A stretch of DNA of 64,000 nucleotides from contig JACATO010000688.1 in NCBI GenBank assembly GCA_018389105.1, positions 432,854 through 496,853 of the forward strand, written 5' to 3'. Each line of letters starts with the position of its first letter. The stretch's first letter is position 1. Below are positions 37,371 to 50,175 of the stretch, one piece after another. This stretch comes from Nautilus pompilius (lineage: Eukaryota; Mollusca; Cephalopoda; Nautilida; Nautilidae). Both the position numbers and the translations under genes were made by a program. The notes below the pieces were generated by a model. That model ran no database searches. It saw only the letters and a program-made list of their open reading frames with translations, and was not told the origin of the DNA.

Positions 37371-38394
37371 TTATCTACAATAATAAGAAAGAAAATCCAA
37401 CACGCCTGTTGTGTAGTATGCAGAATGCTGAGGCGTGGATCAATAGAGGAAGTAGCTGTCATACATGATGTTTACTTGCTGGTAAACTGCAGAATAAATT
37501 CTGAAAGCAAATGTGATGTTTATTTAGAGTCAAAAATATCTTTTTTTTTCCATTTTGATAAAATTTTGTTATTTTTATATTTAATTACCTCCAAAATTGG
37601 CTCGATTGTGATTGTTAATGCAGCAAAGAGAGTACGATACTGTCATACGTTCTAATAAATGGGATGTAAACTACATTTTAAATTTATTAATATATTTTAA
37701 TAGCATCAGGGTAGTTATCAGTATTTCTGTCTGATAAAAGTACCTGATAATAATTTTCTCTCTTTTATATGCCCACCTATAAGTTTGAGCTTTGTTAACA
37801 CGTGAAATGTTCTTTTGCTAAAGGTTAATTTTGTGATAAAGATAATGTACCAGACTGTCTACTGAAAAAGGTTGCAAGTCTTCTATATCTTTTATCATCA
37901 CTATAAGAGTGATTCTCTCAATGCAAATGATTCTAACCAAAGTAAATCATACAATTCAATATCAAATTCCGAAAAAAAAATCTTTTTTTTGCTTTTAATT
38001 TATTTGTATTTACCTTGCCAAAGAAACAGAAGAAAATCTCCGTTTCACTCACGTAATTAGGAATGCCATCTGATCCCTCATCTTAAAAAAAATTTTTTCT
38101 TCACAAAATCATATTTTAAACCTGAAAGCAAATTTCACTGAAGATGGATTCAGGATGCCTGTTTATCTTGTCATCATATGTACAAAGAATTATTCCTAGT
38201 CATCCTAAAGCCGATGATGAAATTGAAATGCTTTACAGATGAACAGGTAGTTTTTATACCAAAATTACATCTAATTTACCTGTATCCCTGTATTGGCACA
38301 AAGTTAGATCTTTAAAGAAACCGTTCTTAACAAGTTGCAGTAAACTGGCATAAGAATTTGTTAATCTGTTTTGGAACGTGCACAATAAGACAAG

Positions 38395-39110
38395 CTATAA
38401 GATATTGAATCGAGTGAATTTTGTATCGCTGCTGTCTGTTTCAGTTTTTCCCATATCTCTGTAGCTGTATTAGCTTTTTCCATTTTCCACTTACCAACAG
38501 CATGTTGACAGATTGGTCCCAGTTCACAATCCAGATGCTTGCATACTTGTTCAGTTAGATTCTGATCAGGGTTCTTGGCTACTCAAGAGAACGTTCTGAT
38601 GCTTTGATTTAATTTCAAATTGTGGTCTTTAGGATAATTCCTTCAACTAGTGATGTATCCTGCAGAATTAATACAACCTTCAACAGGCACAAACTCTCTT
38701 TATTCCCAAACCAGATTACAACCCATTTCATGGCACTCTTGCCTCCATAATTAATTGTGAGTTCAAGTCTTCACTAGGATTTCTCTAAACAGGTGTCACT
38801 TTCAGACAAGAATCCTTAGAACCCAAATTAAGTAAAGGAAAAATACAATCCAACAATATTGTCCTCTGAGAACACATTCTGAAGCTATGCATTCCTACTG
38901 GGCAGGTTGTTTTTGTGTGCTATAACACACTCTCTGTAACCAAGTAAGTAAAGGTAACATCGGACAGATTTTTGATAATTTGTGTTGGATGCTACCAAGT
39001 TAATTTTGCTGGTGCGTACTGATGTGAAGGGTAATGTTCCATTGTGGTGTGAACAGACAAATACTGCATAGATTTCGTCTGTTTTCACCTGGTAATAATG
39101 CACACTGATC
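38395..39110 (-). mobile_element. Tc1/mariner transposase relic, array unit 2
   Basis: On the minus strand NPDQNLTEQVCKHLDCEL stands where Tc1 transposases have SPDLNPIEhLWd.Lkr.l. In a neighbouring frame LE*P lies just before it (family: lEWP). A block AMKWVVIWFGNKESL upstream corresponds to the MvWG....G...L region. Frameshifts and stops throughout. Orientation is opposite to the lectin exons. Confidence 0.8.
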
Positions 39111-39573
39111 ATCTGCTTCCCTATACATTTAACAGAGAAATAACGACACTTTAATTAAGTAAATTTTGCGGAGATACGTTCATTTATGTGGGTGGTCAAA
39201 ATAGTTTGAGTTCTAACGGCTAAACGCTTTCTACTGATTTTCCTTTCTGTGCAAGCCTAGCAAAGGATTACAGAGGGAAGGATGTGAAGATGGAGCAACA
39301 CAATCCATCACCACTATAAACAAATCATTCATTTCTGTGAACGACTCTAGTGTCATCAACCCAGGTAACAAAAGCCATAAAACCAACAAAACCTTCAGTG
39401 TGCACTAATTTATTTTCTCTTTTCACCTTTGAATTAGTTTAAATATCAATTTTCTTAAATAATTCACACATATTATCAGAATAACCATCCGCTTGTGCTC
39501 CACTCACTCTTATATTAATCCTCATTATAAGTATTTTTTTGTTGGGAAAAGATGCCGATGTAGCTCTGCCACG

Positions 39574-39622
39574 ATGATGAAGAATACCTTTATTTCTTCT
39601 GTTTTGCTTATCTTTTTACCAG
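39574..39622 (+). CDS. Exon 1, signal peptide (unit 2)
   Basis: ATG ATG AAG opens a short frame, MMKNTFISSVLLIFLP, then g|GTAAGA. The charged start followed by about ten hydrophobic residues is a typical signal-peptide core, and the donor gtaaga is strong. The exon ends in phase 1. It follows the inverted Tc1 relic by about 0.5 kb, and its homologue in unit 1 is in the same place. Confidence 0.6.
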
Positions 39623-41097
39623 GTAAGACTTTTGTATTTATTTGTATTTATTTTTGATTTGCGTTTTTAAAATTAAAAAAAAAAGAATACTTTCCTTAAT
39701 ACCAAGTAAATGGAAGCTATCACAAAACTAAAGTTATTAAACTGTATATTGATTCAATTTGAAATTTAAAAAATATATATATATTTAACAATTAATATTT
39801 ACACAATTTCGAAAAAAAATATTGCGTTTTCTGTGGTGGATAAAAGCGAGATTCATATTAGTTCAGTGCCATCCAGAAATTACTTTCAGATAAAAAAATA
39901 CAAATAAAAGCATTTGAAATGGCACACCTGTTGATTGGTGGACTGACTCGCAACCACTTTCACTTTACTTTGAAGATAGCCAGAAGGAGATGGGTAATGT
40001 TTTACTAACTCCCCGATCTGTTAGATGATGAATTTATCCTTCTCATATTCAGTCTTGTCATTCAAGTAGAAAATAGAAATGGTAATGTTGTGTCAATTGA
40101 CAGATTTGTCCTGAAACATAACTACAAGAGAAAATACTTCATTTTTTTTTAGAAATTAGCATAAAAATATTACTTAAAAACTGATAGCGGTAATACAGAT
40201 CAATGTATGGACTTTGGAATGCTTTAAATTACTGCTTAGTCTTTTGTCAGATTGAAAGAAAAACAATTCTTGTTAAATGGTGGAGCATAGTGGAGATGTT
40301 TTATTGCAGCTTCAAAAATACAAGCCACTAGGACGGTTTTTCTGTTAAAGAGAGGCGCTGGGCAACATAAGGTGTTACACTTGTATGCCAAGATACTGAT
40401 AAAAGGCTGAAGTTTACCTGCTTAGAATCTCTGTTTTTAGTCAAATGGGGGATCTTCTGACCTATGCCATTGCCGCTGTTGATAGTCTTCAGGGATAAGA
40501 CTTCAAACAGAATAGAAATGGTTGCTGGCATCCACTTGCTGGTCGTTAACGAGAGATGCGGGTTTAAGAAGACAACGGATACACACTTATCGGAAAATCT
40601 TTAGCTGCATCTTGGTGACTTTCTAGCAACGTGCAGCACAAACCTAAAGACGTCGTGTGAAACGCTAATTTTATGGGACATATTATTTCCGTTATTTCAA
40701 AACTTGATAGGTTATGGATAAATCAAAGTGATAAAAAAAAATTAACCCATTTACTTTAATCTTACAATCCAACACTTACAATTAGAGACTAATTTACTGT
40801 AAGTCAATTCTGCTCAAATTTTACTTATGGCGTTTGCTTTTCACACCATATGGTCAGCAGCCATACAGCAACTCAGCACAGTATTGGATTCACCTGTCAG
40901 CAACTAAAAGAACAAAAGCCTACATACTGATGGTAGAGTAGCCATGCTTGTTATCAGTCAATGAAGTGGTGCTCCTTAGCTTGCTAACACTTTTGTTTTG
41001 TTTGCTAAATTCTCGTTGTTATTGTGAGAACAACATCTTTCTGTATACTGGCCGTAAACAGTCAATGCCACAGGCTCTGTTTTGCTTCATTACAAAG

Positions 41098-41272
41098 ATT
41101 TAGAAAAGTTGGAGAAAACTCCCTACGAGAAGACACGGCAGTCATCTGACTGCAAACAGACGGCGCGGGTGGCCTTAGCTGGAAACACCGATCCATTGGT
41201 GGATTGCTGACCTCGACAGAGAGTGCGGCGTATCCAGACTTGTCATCTACAACAGAGAAAACCACCGCTACA
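41098..41272 (+). CDS. Exon 2, FTP domain first half (unit 2), frameshifted
   Basis: Acceptor: a pyrimidine-rich run ending tacaaag|at. The frame gives EKTRQSSDCKQTARVALAGN then TDP, matching the FTP start (gk.t.QSS...a..AvDGNtdp). One base later, in the next frame, WWIADLDRECGVSRLVIYNR follows, matching WW.vDLg....v..v.iyNR. The switch falls at ccattggtgg (41,193-41,202), where one T appears extra. The donor a|gtaagc (41,273) leaves phase 1. The usual loop between NTDP and WW is missing or very short. Confidence 0.7.
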
Positions 41273-43530
41273 GTAAGCTAACGTCTCTGTGCGTAACATT
41301 CTCGAGGTCCCACAATATCATTTTTTCATCTGCTGGCAGCAACAAGACAACAGTCAGCAAAAGATAAATTCTTTTACTATATCCAAATATTTCCTAATTT
41401 TAAAAGTTTTATCTAAATCTGTAGAAATTTCCGTCTTTTCTTGTCAAAAAGAGTAACATGGATATGCAGTCACTATTTCATAATTTCTCCCATCTGAGCA
41501 CTGACATTGTTATCCAGACTCCATCCTTGCAGCGACAGTTTTTCCAATATTCAGCCGCTGCACGGCCCTTCCTTCATTATCTATTCATTGCTTAATTAAG
41601 CAGAGACTGCAGGCACAAACATTTTCTTAGTTAGATATTTAATCACAGGTGATCAATCTGAGGCCAGGATGCAAGGTTGCATAACCATGCACTAGATGAA
41701 TCTACTCTCGTGATTTACTAAATAAAAATTTATACTGGAAATTGTCTGTTTAGCATTGGGGAAAATCGGAGTGCCCATAGAAAACACATTCCAACAGACC
41801 TTTACAGAACAAGTGGAAGAAGCCATTTTTTCATAGCTTGTCACACCAAATCTGTACCGAGTGGGAAGCGAGCATTGACCATCATCAACAGCTGACTTGT
41901 ACGTTACCAACTTGGCTTTCCACTGCCAGAAGGCATCTCAAAATCTGCTTGTACAGCAGCTTGGTAAACTTTGTCGCAGCATTACTCCCTCTTTTACTGA
42001 ATACATAAACATTTTTATGGTAGATCTTTTGCCATGAATCAAGAAATTTTATTATTTCCAATGTTTAAACAAAGAAAAAATAGCTAAACAAGATGCATAA
42101 ACGCAGTGGTTTTTATGATAAAATGTCATTTTACATTTGTAAATGCTCACGGTCCCTTACTGTCTATTATGAATATTTCATTGTACCCTTTAGCAGATGG
42201 GTATTTCACCTGTTTAATGTTGAAAGATAAAGTAAAAAAGGGAAAGTTGTTAGTTAAAGGAGAAAACAGTCTGGCTTCATCACCCTTAGTTGACGACAGT
42301 GGTGAAGTTAAATAGCAGGAAGGGTAGTGTAAGTTGTATCCTATTATAGCAACAAAAAAAGAGGAAAATAACCAAAATTAAATAAAACCATTTAGAAAGA
42401 GCGAGAGTTGGGATGAAAATTTGTATGTATTAAGAAGTTGTTCCAAAAGCATTTCTATAAACCAGACTTCAATGTAACAACAAAAGATTGGAAAGGGAAA
42501 TAACTGCTGGCTAACTGCCTATGATTTGTCTTAAAATCAGGATACAAACAAATCAAGTTAAATCCACCATATTAGAAAGTAAGCTAATATGGAACAGTTT
42601 GGGCCTTGGTAGTGGAAAGCAGTAACATTTAAGCGGCTTCGGTGTATCTCCTGACTCCAAAGTTGAACATTTTGCTTACCTAATCTATATTTCAATGTAT
42701 GGCACTTTTTGTGATTTTTATATTGTGAGATAATTTTACTGAACTTGTGACTTTCACATCTTTGGCACAAAGGATGCTTCAAAGATGCGATCTCCCAACT
42801 TGATATCTTTATTCACACAATCTTAGGCTTGCAGTTTCTGTCTTAATTACATTTGATGTTTTAAAATTATTTAAATTTATATGACAACAATCTTGCTCTA
42901 TTGTATGACGATGTAAATTTTAAAAAGGAGAAAGTGTGAATGAAAATGATAATGATAGCATATCATTAACATGATACAGTCCTGTTGTTTAGTCTCTTAT
43001 TCTGATACCCATTTACCACCCTTAAGGTACACAGATATCACCAGTGCTTGTAGAAAGAAACAAAAAACAATGATATTTCTTGTGGGAAGATAAATTGAAG
43101 ATCAATACTGTTTATTTCTGATGTTTGATTTTTATCAAAAGAGAAGAACAATAATCAAATTGCAGTTTTGTGTGTGATGATTATAAACCAAATTAAGCGA
43201 AGCTATTAAGCGTATAATTGCAATTAACTAGCACTGTTATCCAGTGTCAAAGCACAATGTAATGCAAAGGAACAACACTTGCATCATCTTTAACTTAACC
43301 GTATTAAGTACAAAAATTCCCATCATCACTAGAGAAGCTTCAAAGTTGATGAGGATAAAGACTTAATTGTTCTGGACAAACCTCAACACAGCCAATTTTA
43401 TTTCCAGTGGATTTTTCTAATGTCGGATATTGCATACTTTTGGATTTATATTTGGAACTCTTCTGTTGATATCACGATTTACTGATCATGAAATACGTTT
43501 TATTAAAGAAATTAAAAATTATTCTTTTAG

Positions 43531-43770
43531 ACTGTCTGCAAAACTTTACAATTGAAGTTTGGAAAATCTATTCTCCCAATAAAGATGCACACAGTTTTAA
43601 TTCTTCCATGTGCTACCACCTCCCTGAACCATTTATGGGTCTGATCCTATATGTTCAGTGCCAGCGCGCCTCACCTGGCCAATACGTGAAAATACAGCTT
43701 CATGGTCAGTCTGAAATTCTGTCACTAGCCAAGGTTAGAGTGATGGGAAAACCAGTTTTCTTCAAAAGTG
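43531..43770 (+). CDS. Exon 3, FTP domain second half (unit 2), intact
   Basis: Acceptor ttattcttttag|ac; the frame then reads CLQNFTIEVWKIYSPNKDAH, a paired-cysteine region CYHLPEP and VQCQRASPGQYVKIQLHGQS, then LAKVRVMG. This is the end of an FTP/F5-8-like domain (l..ftv.v...C......Gr.v.i.l.g...L.l.Ev.v.G). It is open across its full length. The donor is either aaaa|gtggta (43,768) or gtg|gtaact (43,771); both give phase 1. The copy in unit 4 has a stop and a frameshift. Confidence 0.75.
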
Positions 43771-44845
43771 GTAACTATAGATATACATCTAGAGTAACAT
43801 AACTTTTTTCTGAATAATAACTTAATATGAGAGATCCAGTGATGAGAGAGGTAGAAACAAATGAACAATTGGTTTTAAATTCTTTTGTTCAGGAGAATAT
43901 GCTTCGCATGGACTTTTCTATTATATCATGTCTTGTCTTTAGGATTCTGGCTAGCTGCTACAGAAAACGCTTAACATAAAATTTGCTATGTTAAAACAAA
44001 TGCATCATGGCTTTGTCTTTTCTGTGCAAACTCAACCAAACGTTAATGATCAGATGTCTCAATTACTTATGAAAGATAAACGGTTTCCAACAAATATGAT
44101 ATTGGTTTTGGTGGTGCTTGGTTTACAAATTTTAATAAATTTTATTATTTTACTTGTTTGTTAATATTTTATCCATTTATTATTCTTGCATAGGCGTATG
44201 CTATAGCACTACTCATTTTCTGAACCCTGTCTCCATGTGATGCTGATTCAAATGATGAACCTTGTCATCATGGTTGTTAAGCAATGTTCAGGATATCTGT
44301 CATTAATAATGGTTAGTAAAGGAAATATTTTTAAAGAAATCAAACAACATTTGTGTTTTATTCAGATGCCAAGGTTTATTAATTTAATGCAAATTTGTTA
44401 TTTCTATTTATGTTCTTTTGTAATTTAATTTATTTAAACTTCTCCTTTATTGTTTTCCGTTTTCTAATTATTTTTAAAATGCTTGATATTTTAGACCTCA
44501 AGTTTATTTAGTAAATATTCTATGGTATATGTATATTCTTGGGAAAACTTCGAAATGAAAAGTGACCTTTAAGGGAGCAGCACTGTTCTGATGTTGGGGA
44601 GAAAAACAGTGTTTAAGGTATGGTTAGGGTTAGTGAACAAGTTGTCATTTGCATATCATTAAAATTGTTATGATGATAAAATGTTGACAAATCGAGCAGT
44701 TCCTCATCTGATGATAAAGAAATATTTATATATGACCAATTAAAAAGATAAGGCTTCGAACAAAGAGATTCTTCAATAAGCTCATTTTAAGGAAAGTAAC
44801 TGTATATTTTTCTTCTGTATTTCCATTCTGCATTCATAATTCCAG

Positions 44846-45111
44846 TGAAATTCTGCAAACAAACACCGAGCCAGAGACCAGTCACCCTGAAAGAGTTCCC
44901 CGCAAGATCATCTTTGGAGTGTTCTATAACCTGTAGCACTGATCTTGCCTGCCGTTCTTATAGCATCCATAAAATTGCCAAGAATATCAAGATCTGCCAG
45001 CTGAAGCAGGTAACGATGCCATCAGGAAACGATAGCAGCCAGTCAACTGAGTTTGGTTCAATGTTGATCCTCGTTCTTATAATTTACACTGAGACAAGAA
45101 GTAAAACCTGA
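44846..45111 (+). CDS. Exon 4, PAN/apple domain (unit 2)
   Basis: Acceptor attccag|tg; frame KFCKQTPSQRPV, then SSLECSITCSTDLACRSYSI, then KICQLK. The cysteine pattern and C...C..dl.CrsysY......C.L are typical of the PAN_1/apple fold of gastropod proteins. The frame runs on through GNDSSQSTEFGS to TGA at 45,109-45,111. A consensus-like donor (aagcag|gtaacg) at 45,010 would end the exon earlier in phase 0, so its 3' border is unsure. The entry phase matches exon 3. Confidence 0.7.
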
Positions 45112-47101
45112 AAGTTTTGTTTTCAAAATATTTTCTTCAGCTACATAAATTATGATTATTATTATTAATGAAATTTTGATCCTCTGGAAATTGTATTTAT
45201 TTTTATTCCTTTTACTGGCAAAGATGGTCAAAAGGTAATTTAGAGAGAATATTCTGATAAAAATGGAAAACTTTTGATAAATCCAGTCATCATGCATTTA
45301 TTTCTAAACATGGCACTAAGATAAGGAAAAACATTTAATATAACAAGTAAATGATACCTAAGGCAGGTCTAATGTCGAAATAGTAATCCAGAAGGTTACA
45401 AACTGAAATACATAGTGTTTTGGAAATCCGTTGTTGCTGAGGCGAGGCGGAACACTGGTGATGGAAAGAGAGACAGACAGACAGAATACAAAATCAGATA
45501 AATCTTGTCTACAAGTAAAGCTTTTTAAAGTTTATCACGCACCCACTACCTCGTAATGCAAATGAATTTAGATTTTTTTTTTTTAAAAATGTATTAATTT
45601 TAAATTTTGTTGTATCAGTATTCGTGTATGGTGAATGTCCTTGAAATCAGCATTTTAAAATTTTAATATCTACTCTTGTATTGTTTTCTAAATATTTACA
45701 TTAATTGTCTTTAATAGTTTTGGATTTTTCTTTGTATATTTACTATATCGAAATAAAAATATACGTTCCCATTCTCAGTGTTAGCTTCTACACATTTTCT
45801 CATTATCATCAGTTATCATCTGATGCTGAGAAGAAAAATTTGAAAACTTAAAATGTGCCATGATGAGACACTGAATTGTGGAAAAGATTCAGATTATTTT
45901 AACAGAGAATAAACACAATGCCAGATATCAGAGATGTTATTTATAAAATGCTCATGAATGGGTTTCCATAGAAACAAAACAATCGCTATGATAGAAGAAT
46001 TAACAAGCAACCTAAAGAGGGGCTGCTGAGTCAATTACAACTGACAATACAAGTCTGCGACAGTCACTAGCCCTACAGTCGCTCAGAGCATCGTCAACAT
46101 TGTTGTCCAATTCTAATGGTACCCAGAGGTGATGTCACCTTAGTCTTTCTCATCTGCAGTTTTATGTTTTTTCAGCGACAGACGGTCTAATAGCATCTTG
46201 CTACGAATAACTAAAAAGAGAGTGGCTAAAGGTCAAATATGAAGAGATTTACTTTTAATTCATTGACAAGAATTCAGACAAAAAAGATTAGCTGAACTTG
46301 CACATGTTATTTTACTACTGTATTCAACATAATTCTAGGCAACATTTTTGATTCAGGGGTCCTGCTCTTACGTCGTCATTCTATCTCTGGGCGGCTGTCT
46401 GCCAGTGGCTAGATATACCGCAGTCGAGCTGTTTGTGCTTCAGGATGACGATGATGATGTTCACATCTTCTGGGCTCAGAACATCAAGGACAGGTTAACA
46501 AAGCAGAAAAAATCCTCTCTGTGCAAGAACACCTTTTGTTCTCATTTTAAAACACTAAATTCTAGAGCCATATCCTTTTCAGTAAATATTTCAGAGAGAA
46601 AATGCACTTCTCATGGATTTGAAAAAAAAATCTGTCTCCAAAAGTAAACTGATATTGTACATGTATGTACTAAAGTGTAAGGGATTTGTCCTCTACTTTC
46701 CCGTCTTCTCCTTAGCAGATTTTATACAACAATATATTAAATAGTAGTTATCATACGTTTTAGGATAATGCAGGCATACATCAGGATGTGTTCTTGGTAA
46801 CTGGAGAGCTATAGGAGGTATATATTATGCCTGTAGTCTTAAAAGTAAAATGTCACGATGGTGCATATCAAAGGCTCCTTCATTCCGAGAGCGACTGCTG
46901 GGTAAAATATTAGAAACTTTCCAATTTACGCCAGAAGAGATATTCCACAATGGCCATTCAACTTCTGAGTGACTGCAGACGGGTAAACATCATTCTAAAT
47001 GTCAATGTTTGTTATAAACAATTGTACTGACTTGGCACCAGATGTTTTTGGCAGAAAAAAGTAGCCAACCTGTGCCAAAATCACTAATCTCCGTTATCCA
47101 G

Positions 47102-47285
47102 TTCACCGTGGATCCTCAGATGAGCACATTCATCAAAGTGCATGTAAAGAAAATGATCTGTGAACTGCTGATAGACAAACATCCTAATCTGCCTTATAGC
47201 TCATTGGCTGGCAACGATGCTGATATTTTAAGCTTGAACGTGAGAAAGACTCTGTATTCATTTAGCCACATGGTTGTCCACAATG
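47102..47285 (+). CDS. Candidate exon, unidentified (unit 2)
   Basis: Open frame FTVDPQMSTFIKVHVKKMIC, then ELLIDKHPNLPYSSLAGNDA, ending HMVVHN at a strong donor caatg|gtatgt; the preceding ttatccag could be the acceptor. The unit 4 copy (56,946-57,129) keeps frame, acceptor and donor, with only two changes in the first 180 bases. No domain was recognised. Phases (0 in, 1 out) do not match the PAN exon, so it may belong to another gene or be a transposon fragment. Confidence 0.35.
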
Positions 47286-47716
47286 GTATGTATTTGCGTT
47301 ACAGCAGCCGACTTCTTCAGCAGATTTTCGTATTGGAAAATAATCCAATTCCACCGTCCATGTAAAATGATTTTTCTACTTCCGCTGCCACTTGGAAAGA
47401 ATGCACAGAGTTAAACATCCAACAAGAAAACACCGTATCGTTCCAGAAGCTTTTCTGAATGTTTATTTGTCGTTAATGACTCGGCTAATATTTATGCACC
47501 TGCTTTGGTGGTTTGGAGATGACAATGAATAAAAGGGACAATTTTGCCTGGGCAGAGCAGAGTGTGCAGGGCAGGTCCTGGGACTTTTGGTGCAGAAAAA
47601 TTCAACTTCAGCACAAAAGTATGAAATGAGAAGAGATTAAACTTTTAGGGGGCAACATTTAGTTTGAAGTAGCACAGGATGGAAAACTGCAGAGTGATGT
47701 TTGAACTTCACAGAGT

Positions 47717-48020
47717 TAATAAATGTTTACAAAATAATTAGGGATCTCGACAGGGACAAAATCGGGTAGCACTCCAGCAATGTTAGATATCAGAAAATAG
47801 TTTTTAAATATTGGAACTGTCAACGAGTGGAATAAGTTACCAACAGGTGTAGTTGATAGGAATGCTTTTAATCAATTTAAGAATCATATCCCAGGTCTAC
47901 TCTGAGAAACCATCCATCAGCCATCACCACTTTCTGCTGCTTGTTACTGCAAAGGCAAACTAAGCTAAATGACCAAACAGGTAGTTAACTCATTAAGGTA
48001 GGCATTAATTAAAAAGGTAG
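47717..48020 (+). mobile_element. LINE reverse transcriptase tail relic inside the island (unit 2)
   Basis: Frames read KIIRDLDRDKIG, then GTVNEWNKLPTGVVDRNAFN and QFKNHIPG. This is the LINE ORF2 C-terminal W[ND]KLP..VVd...fn.FK motif, here with its tryptophan intact. The same stub is at the same place in unit 4, so the insertion predates the separation of the two island copies. Confidence 0.75.
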
Positions 48021-50175
48021 TTAAGTATTTAAACTACGTACCACAGCATTTAGGGGTAAGAATTTACTATAAAATGGATAAGAACGTTAAACTAACAAAT
48101 ATTTCTTTTTAAAAATCTAATTATACCTCAGCTGTACTTGATGGTATTTTTATAAACATTATATTGCTGCATACATTAAAGAAACTGATATCCATAAAAA
48201 TACATGAACATTTTTGTAATAATTTACCTACATCAAAGATTTCAAAAGATTTTAGTTGATGTAGACAAGTAAATTTAACTTTAAAAGATGAAAAAAATGA
48301 AACTGAAAACATTTATATGGCCAACCTGGACCATGAACTGGGAACAGAAATCAGAGTACTGCCCACTGTTCAACACTAAATACCAAATGGATTTGTCTTG
48401 ATGCCTTATATTAAAGACTTTTCAGAAATGCTCAAGCGTATCTACATCAGTCAGAACGTTGCAACATTCCTCGACATCAAGAAGACTCTGAGAGACAACC
48501 TGAAACTTTTCAATGGTGGCACCGTGTCTCATCTATCGTAAAGGCCACAAACAAATCTGCGCCCTATCACTGTACAAAATGGCGTTCTTTCCTCTGCTGT
48601 CCACACAGGTTCTCTACTCTCAAACAACTTGGAAACACACATTGGATGGTCTCCAAAACACTTATATACAGTATTTATTATGATTGATGATTTGTGATTA
48701 GCAAGGAAGCTTAATTTGATATGCTAAAAATGTGAAGATCAGTATTTCCTTTTAAGAAATACAACAAATGTAATGCCAAATTTATACAACAACAGGTGTG
48801 TAGGACAATTTTAAAAAAATAAATAAACAATGGAAACTATTTGCTGCTATAAATGTGATAAATGATGACAGATGGACAACTAGACAAACAAGGTATGCTT
48901 ACCTACTAATATGTCTACATCTCTTTGAATTAGGGTGGCTATGTGTGCAGTCTCAGTCCATTTGTCTGCCAATAATTGCAGAATCTTTTTGACTGTGAAG
49001 GATTATGAATGCTCATGAGGAGAGCACCTGAGTGTTCTTAGCTTTTGGTGACAGCCTACCAAAGCACCATGTTGACCTGTTTGTTTGTTAGCTTTTACTT
49101 CTTAATTACAAACAAAATTACTAATCTTGCGGTCAGTCGTACATTAAGATCAAATGACCAGATTCATTCTTTTTCATGTTGCTATGCCTCTTTGCAACAG
49201 CAGCAACTCAAATGTTTCTAAATAAACTTCTGCAGTTTTTCAAAATGAATAAAAACTTTATTCCACATATTTATGTAAGAAGATGTGGAGATAATGCACT
49301 GGCTAAAATTATTTACATTAATGTAAACCACCTCAAAAAAGAGACCAAAGAAAGTTTTCTCGGAAAGACAATACTGAAAATGACAGAAAATAGGATAACA
49401 AGAGGCTGGTTGCAGACTGACAGACAATTTAACGACTTCTAATTGCTGTCACTGACAAGTTTTCACGGTGTTGCATTATGGGAAGGTTTTCTAAATTATC
49501 AGCAGATAGGAAGCAGCTTCAGATGTCTATGACTGCTAAGCTAATTTCTTTGGACAAGATGTTTCCCACTTAGTTCAGGATCTCGAATGTTCTGACACAA
49601 TGAAGTGAGTTGTTATCTGCTGTCATTACATGTAACATGGGAATTTTCCAACTCTGTTTACACTTTTCTAAAATAATATTGAAAATGCGACTTAGTGTCA
49701 TTCTCAGGAAGGAAAAAAATGCATGAGATATCACTAAATGCCTTCTTCTCCTTCGGGGAAATATATTTTTAAGTACAAAATGGAATTTTGTGGACAGAAA
49801 TGATTCCTGTAGATGTAGTATTCAGAATTTAAAATGCATTCAGTAATATTGTATTTTATTTAATATCGTCTTCAAAAATAACGATGTATTAATTAGAAGA
49901 CGATCAGCACAATACATCCCCATTTTTGACAGAATTCCAAATTTGATTCTTCAACGAGAAAAGGAAATATTTCAGTGAGTAGGAATTGTTTTTTTTATGG
50001 TAATCCTATCTTATTTTGTGGAAAAAATAGAAGAGCCATAGCTTCCGCTGTTCACATGACTGATGATATAACCATGGAAATCATTTTCTTTCCTCAACAG
50101 TTTACTGCTGATCAATCTCCAGTTTTATTTTTAGTTTGACTGATTTCTGATATTGTTTTCTTGTTCTCGTTTCAG

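Larger units (their letters stand above)
33990..37420 (+). repeat. Array unit 1 (truncated lectin-gene unit)
   Basis: This unit aligns in order with unit 2. It has the spacer with the gattctctc.atgcaaat block at 34,078 and the Tc1 relic, then the signal-peptide exon. Next come the tggcacacctgttga motif at 35,941, the aatttactgtaagtcagttc block at 36,088 and the terminal block at 37,285. The part holding the FTP and PAN exons (unit 2 positions about 41.0-49.5 kb) is absent between about 36.4 and 37.2 kb. Confidence 0.7.
39574..45111 (+). pseudogene. Secreted FTP lectin-PAN/apple gene, unit 2 (one frameshift)
   Basis: A four-exon model fits: 39,574-39,622 (signal peptide), 41,098-41,272 and 43,531-43,770 (two halves of one fucolectin-type galactose-binding domain), and 44,846-45,111 (PAN/apple domain, stop TGA). 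Every junction is phase 1, as is usual for shuffled extracellular modules, and the phases agree only if one T near 41,195 is removed. The product would be about 240 residues: leader, one FTP domain, one PAN domain. FTP proteins bind fucose and related sugars in innate recognition in fish, arthropods and molluscs; PAN domains bind protein or carbohydrate. Export to haemolymph or mucus is inferred from the leader. The single frameshift may be real decay or an assembly error. Joining of these exons into one transcript is inferred, not shown. Confidence 0.65.
47094..48171 (+). repeat. Near-identical island, unit 2 copy
   Basis: This 1.08-kb segment matches 56,938-58,012 with only about 20 visible differences. 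The sequence on both sides of it is alignable between units 2 and 4 but much more diverged. It begins at an acceptor-like gttatccag and includes an open 61-codon stretch, then a LINE 3' stub, and ends at attgctgca. Confidence 0.9.

Noticed and set aside
41750..41990. Possible second lectin-like stretch (ALTIINS, then LVRYQLGFPLPEGIS)
   Set aside because: It contains a stop, has no clear splice borders and resembles the FTP end only weakly.
46357..46493. Exon-like frame (VELFVLQDDDDDV type) between AG and GT
   Set aside because: It has no counterpart in array unit 4, its phases (0 in, 2 out) do not fit the lectin gene, and no domain was recognised; it remains only a weak possibility.
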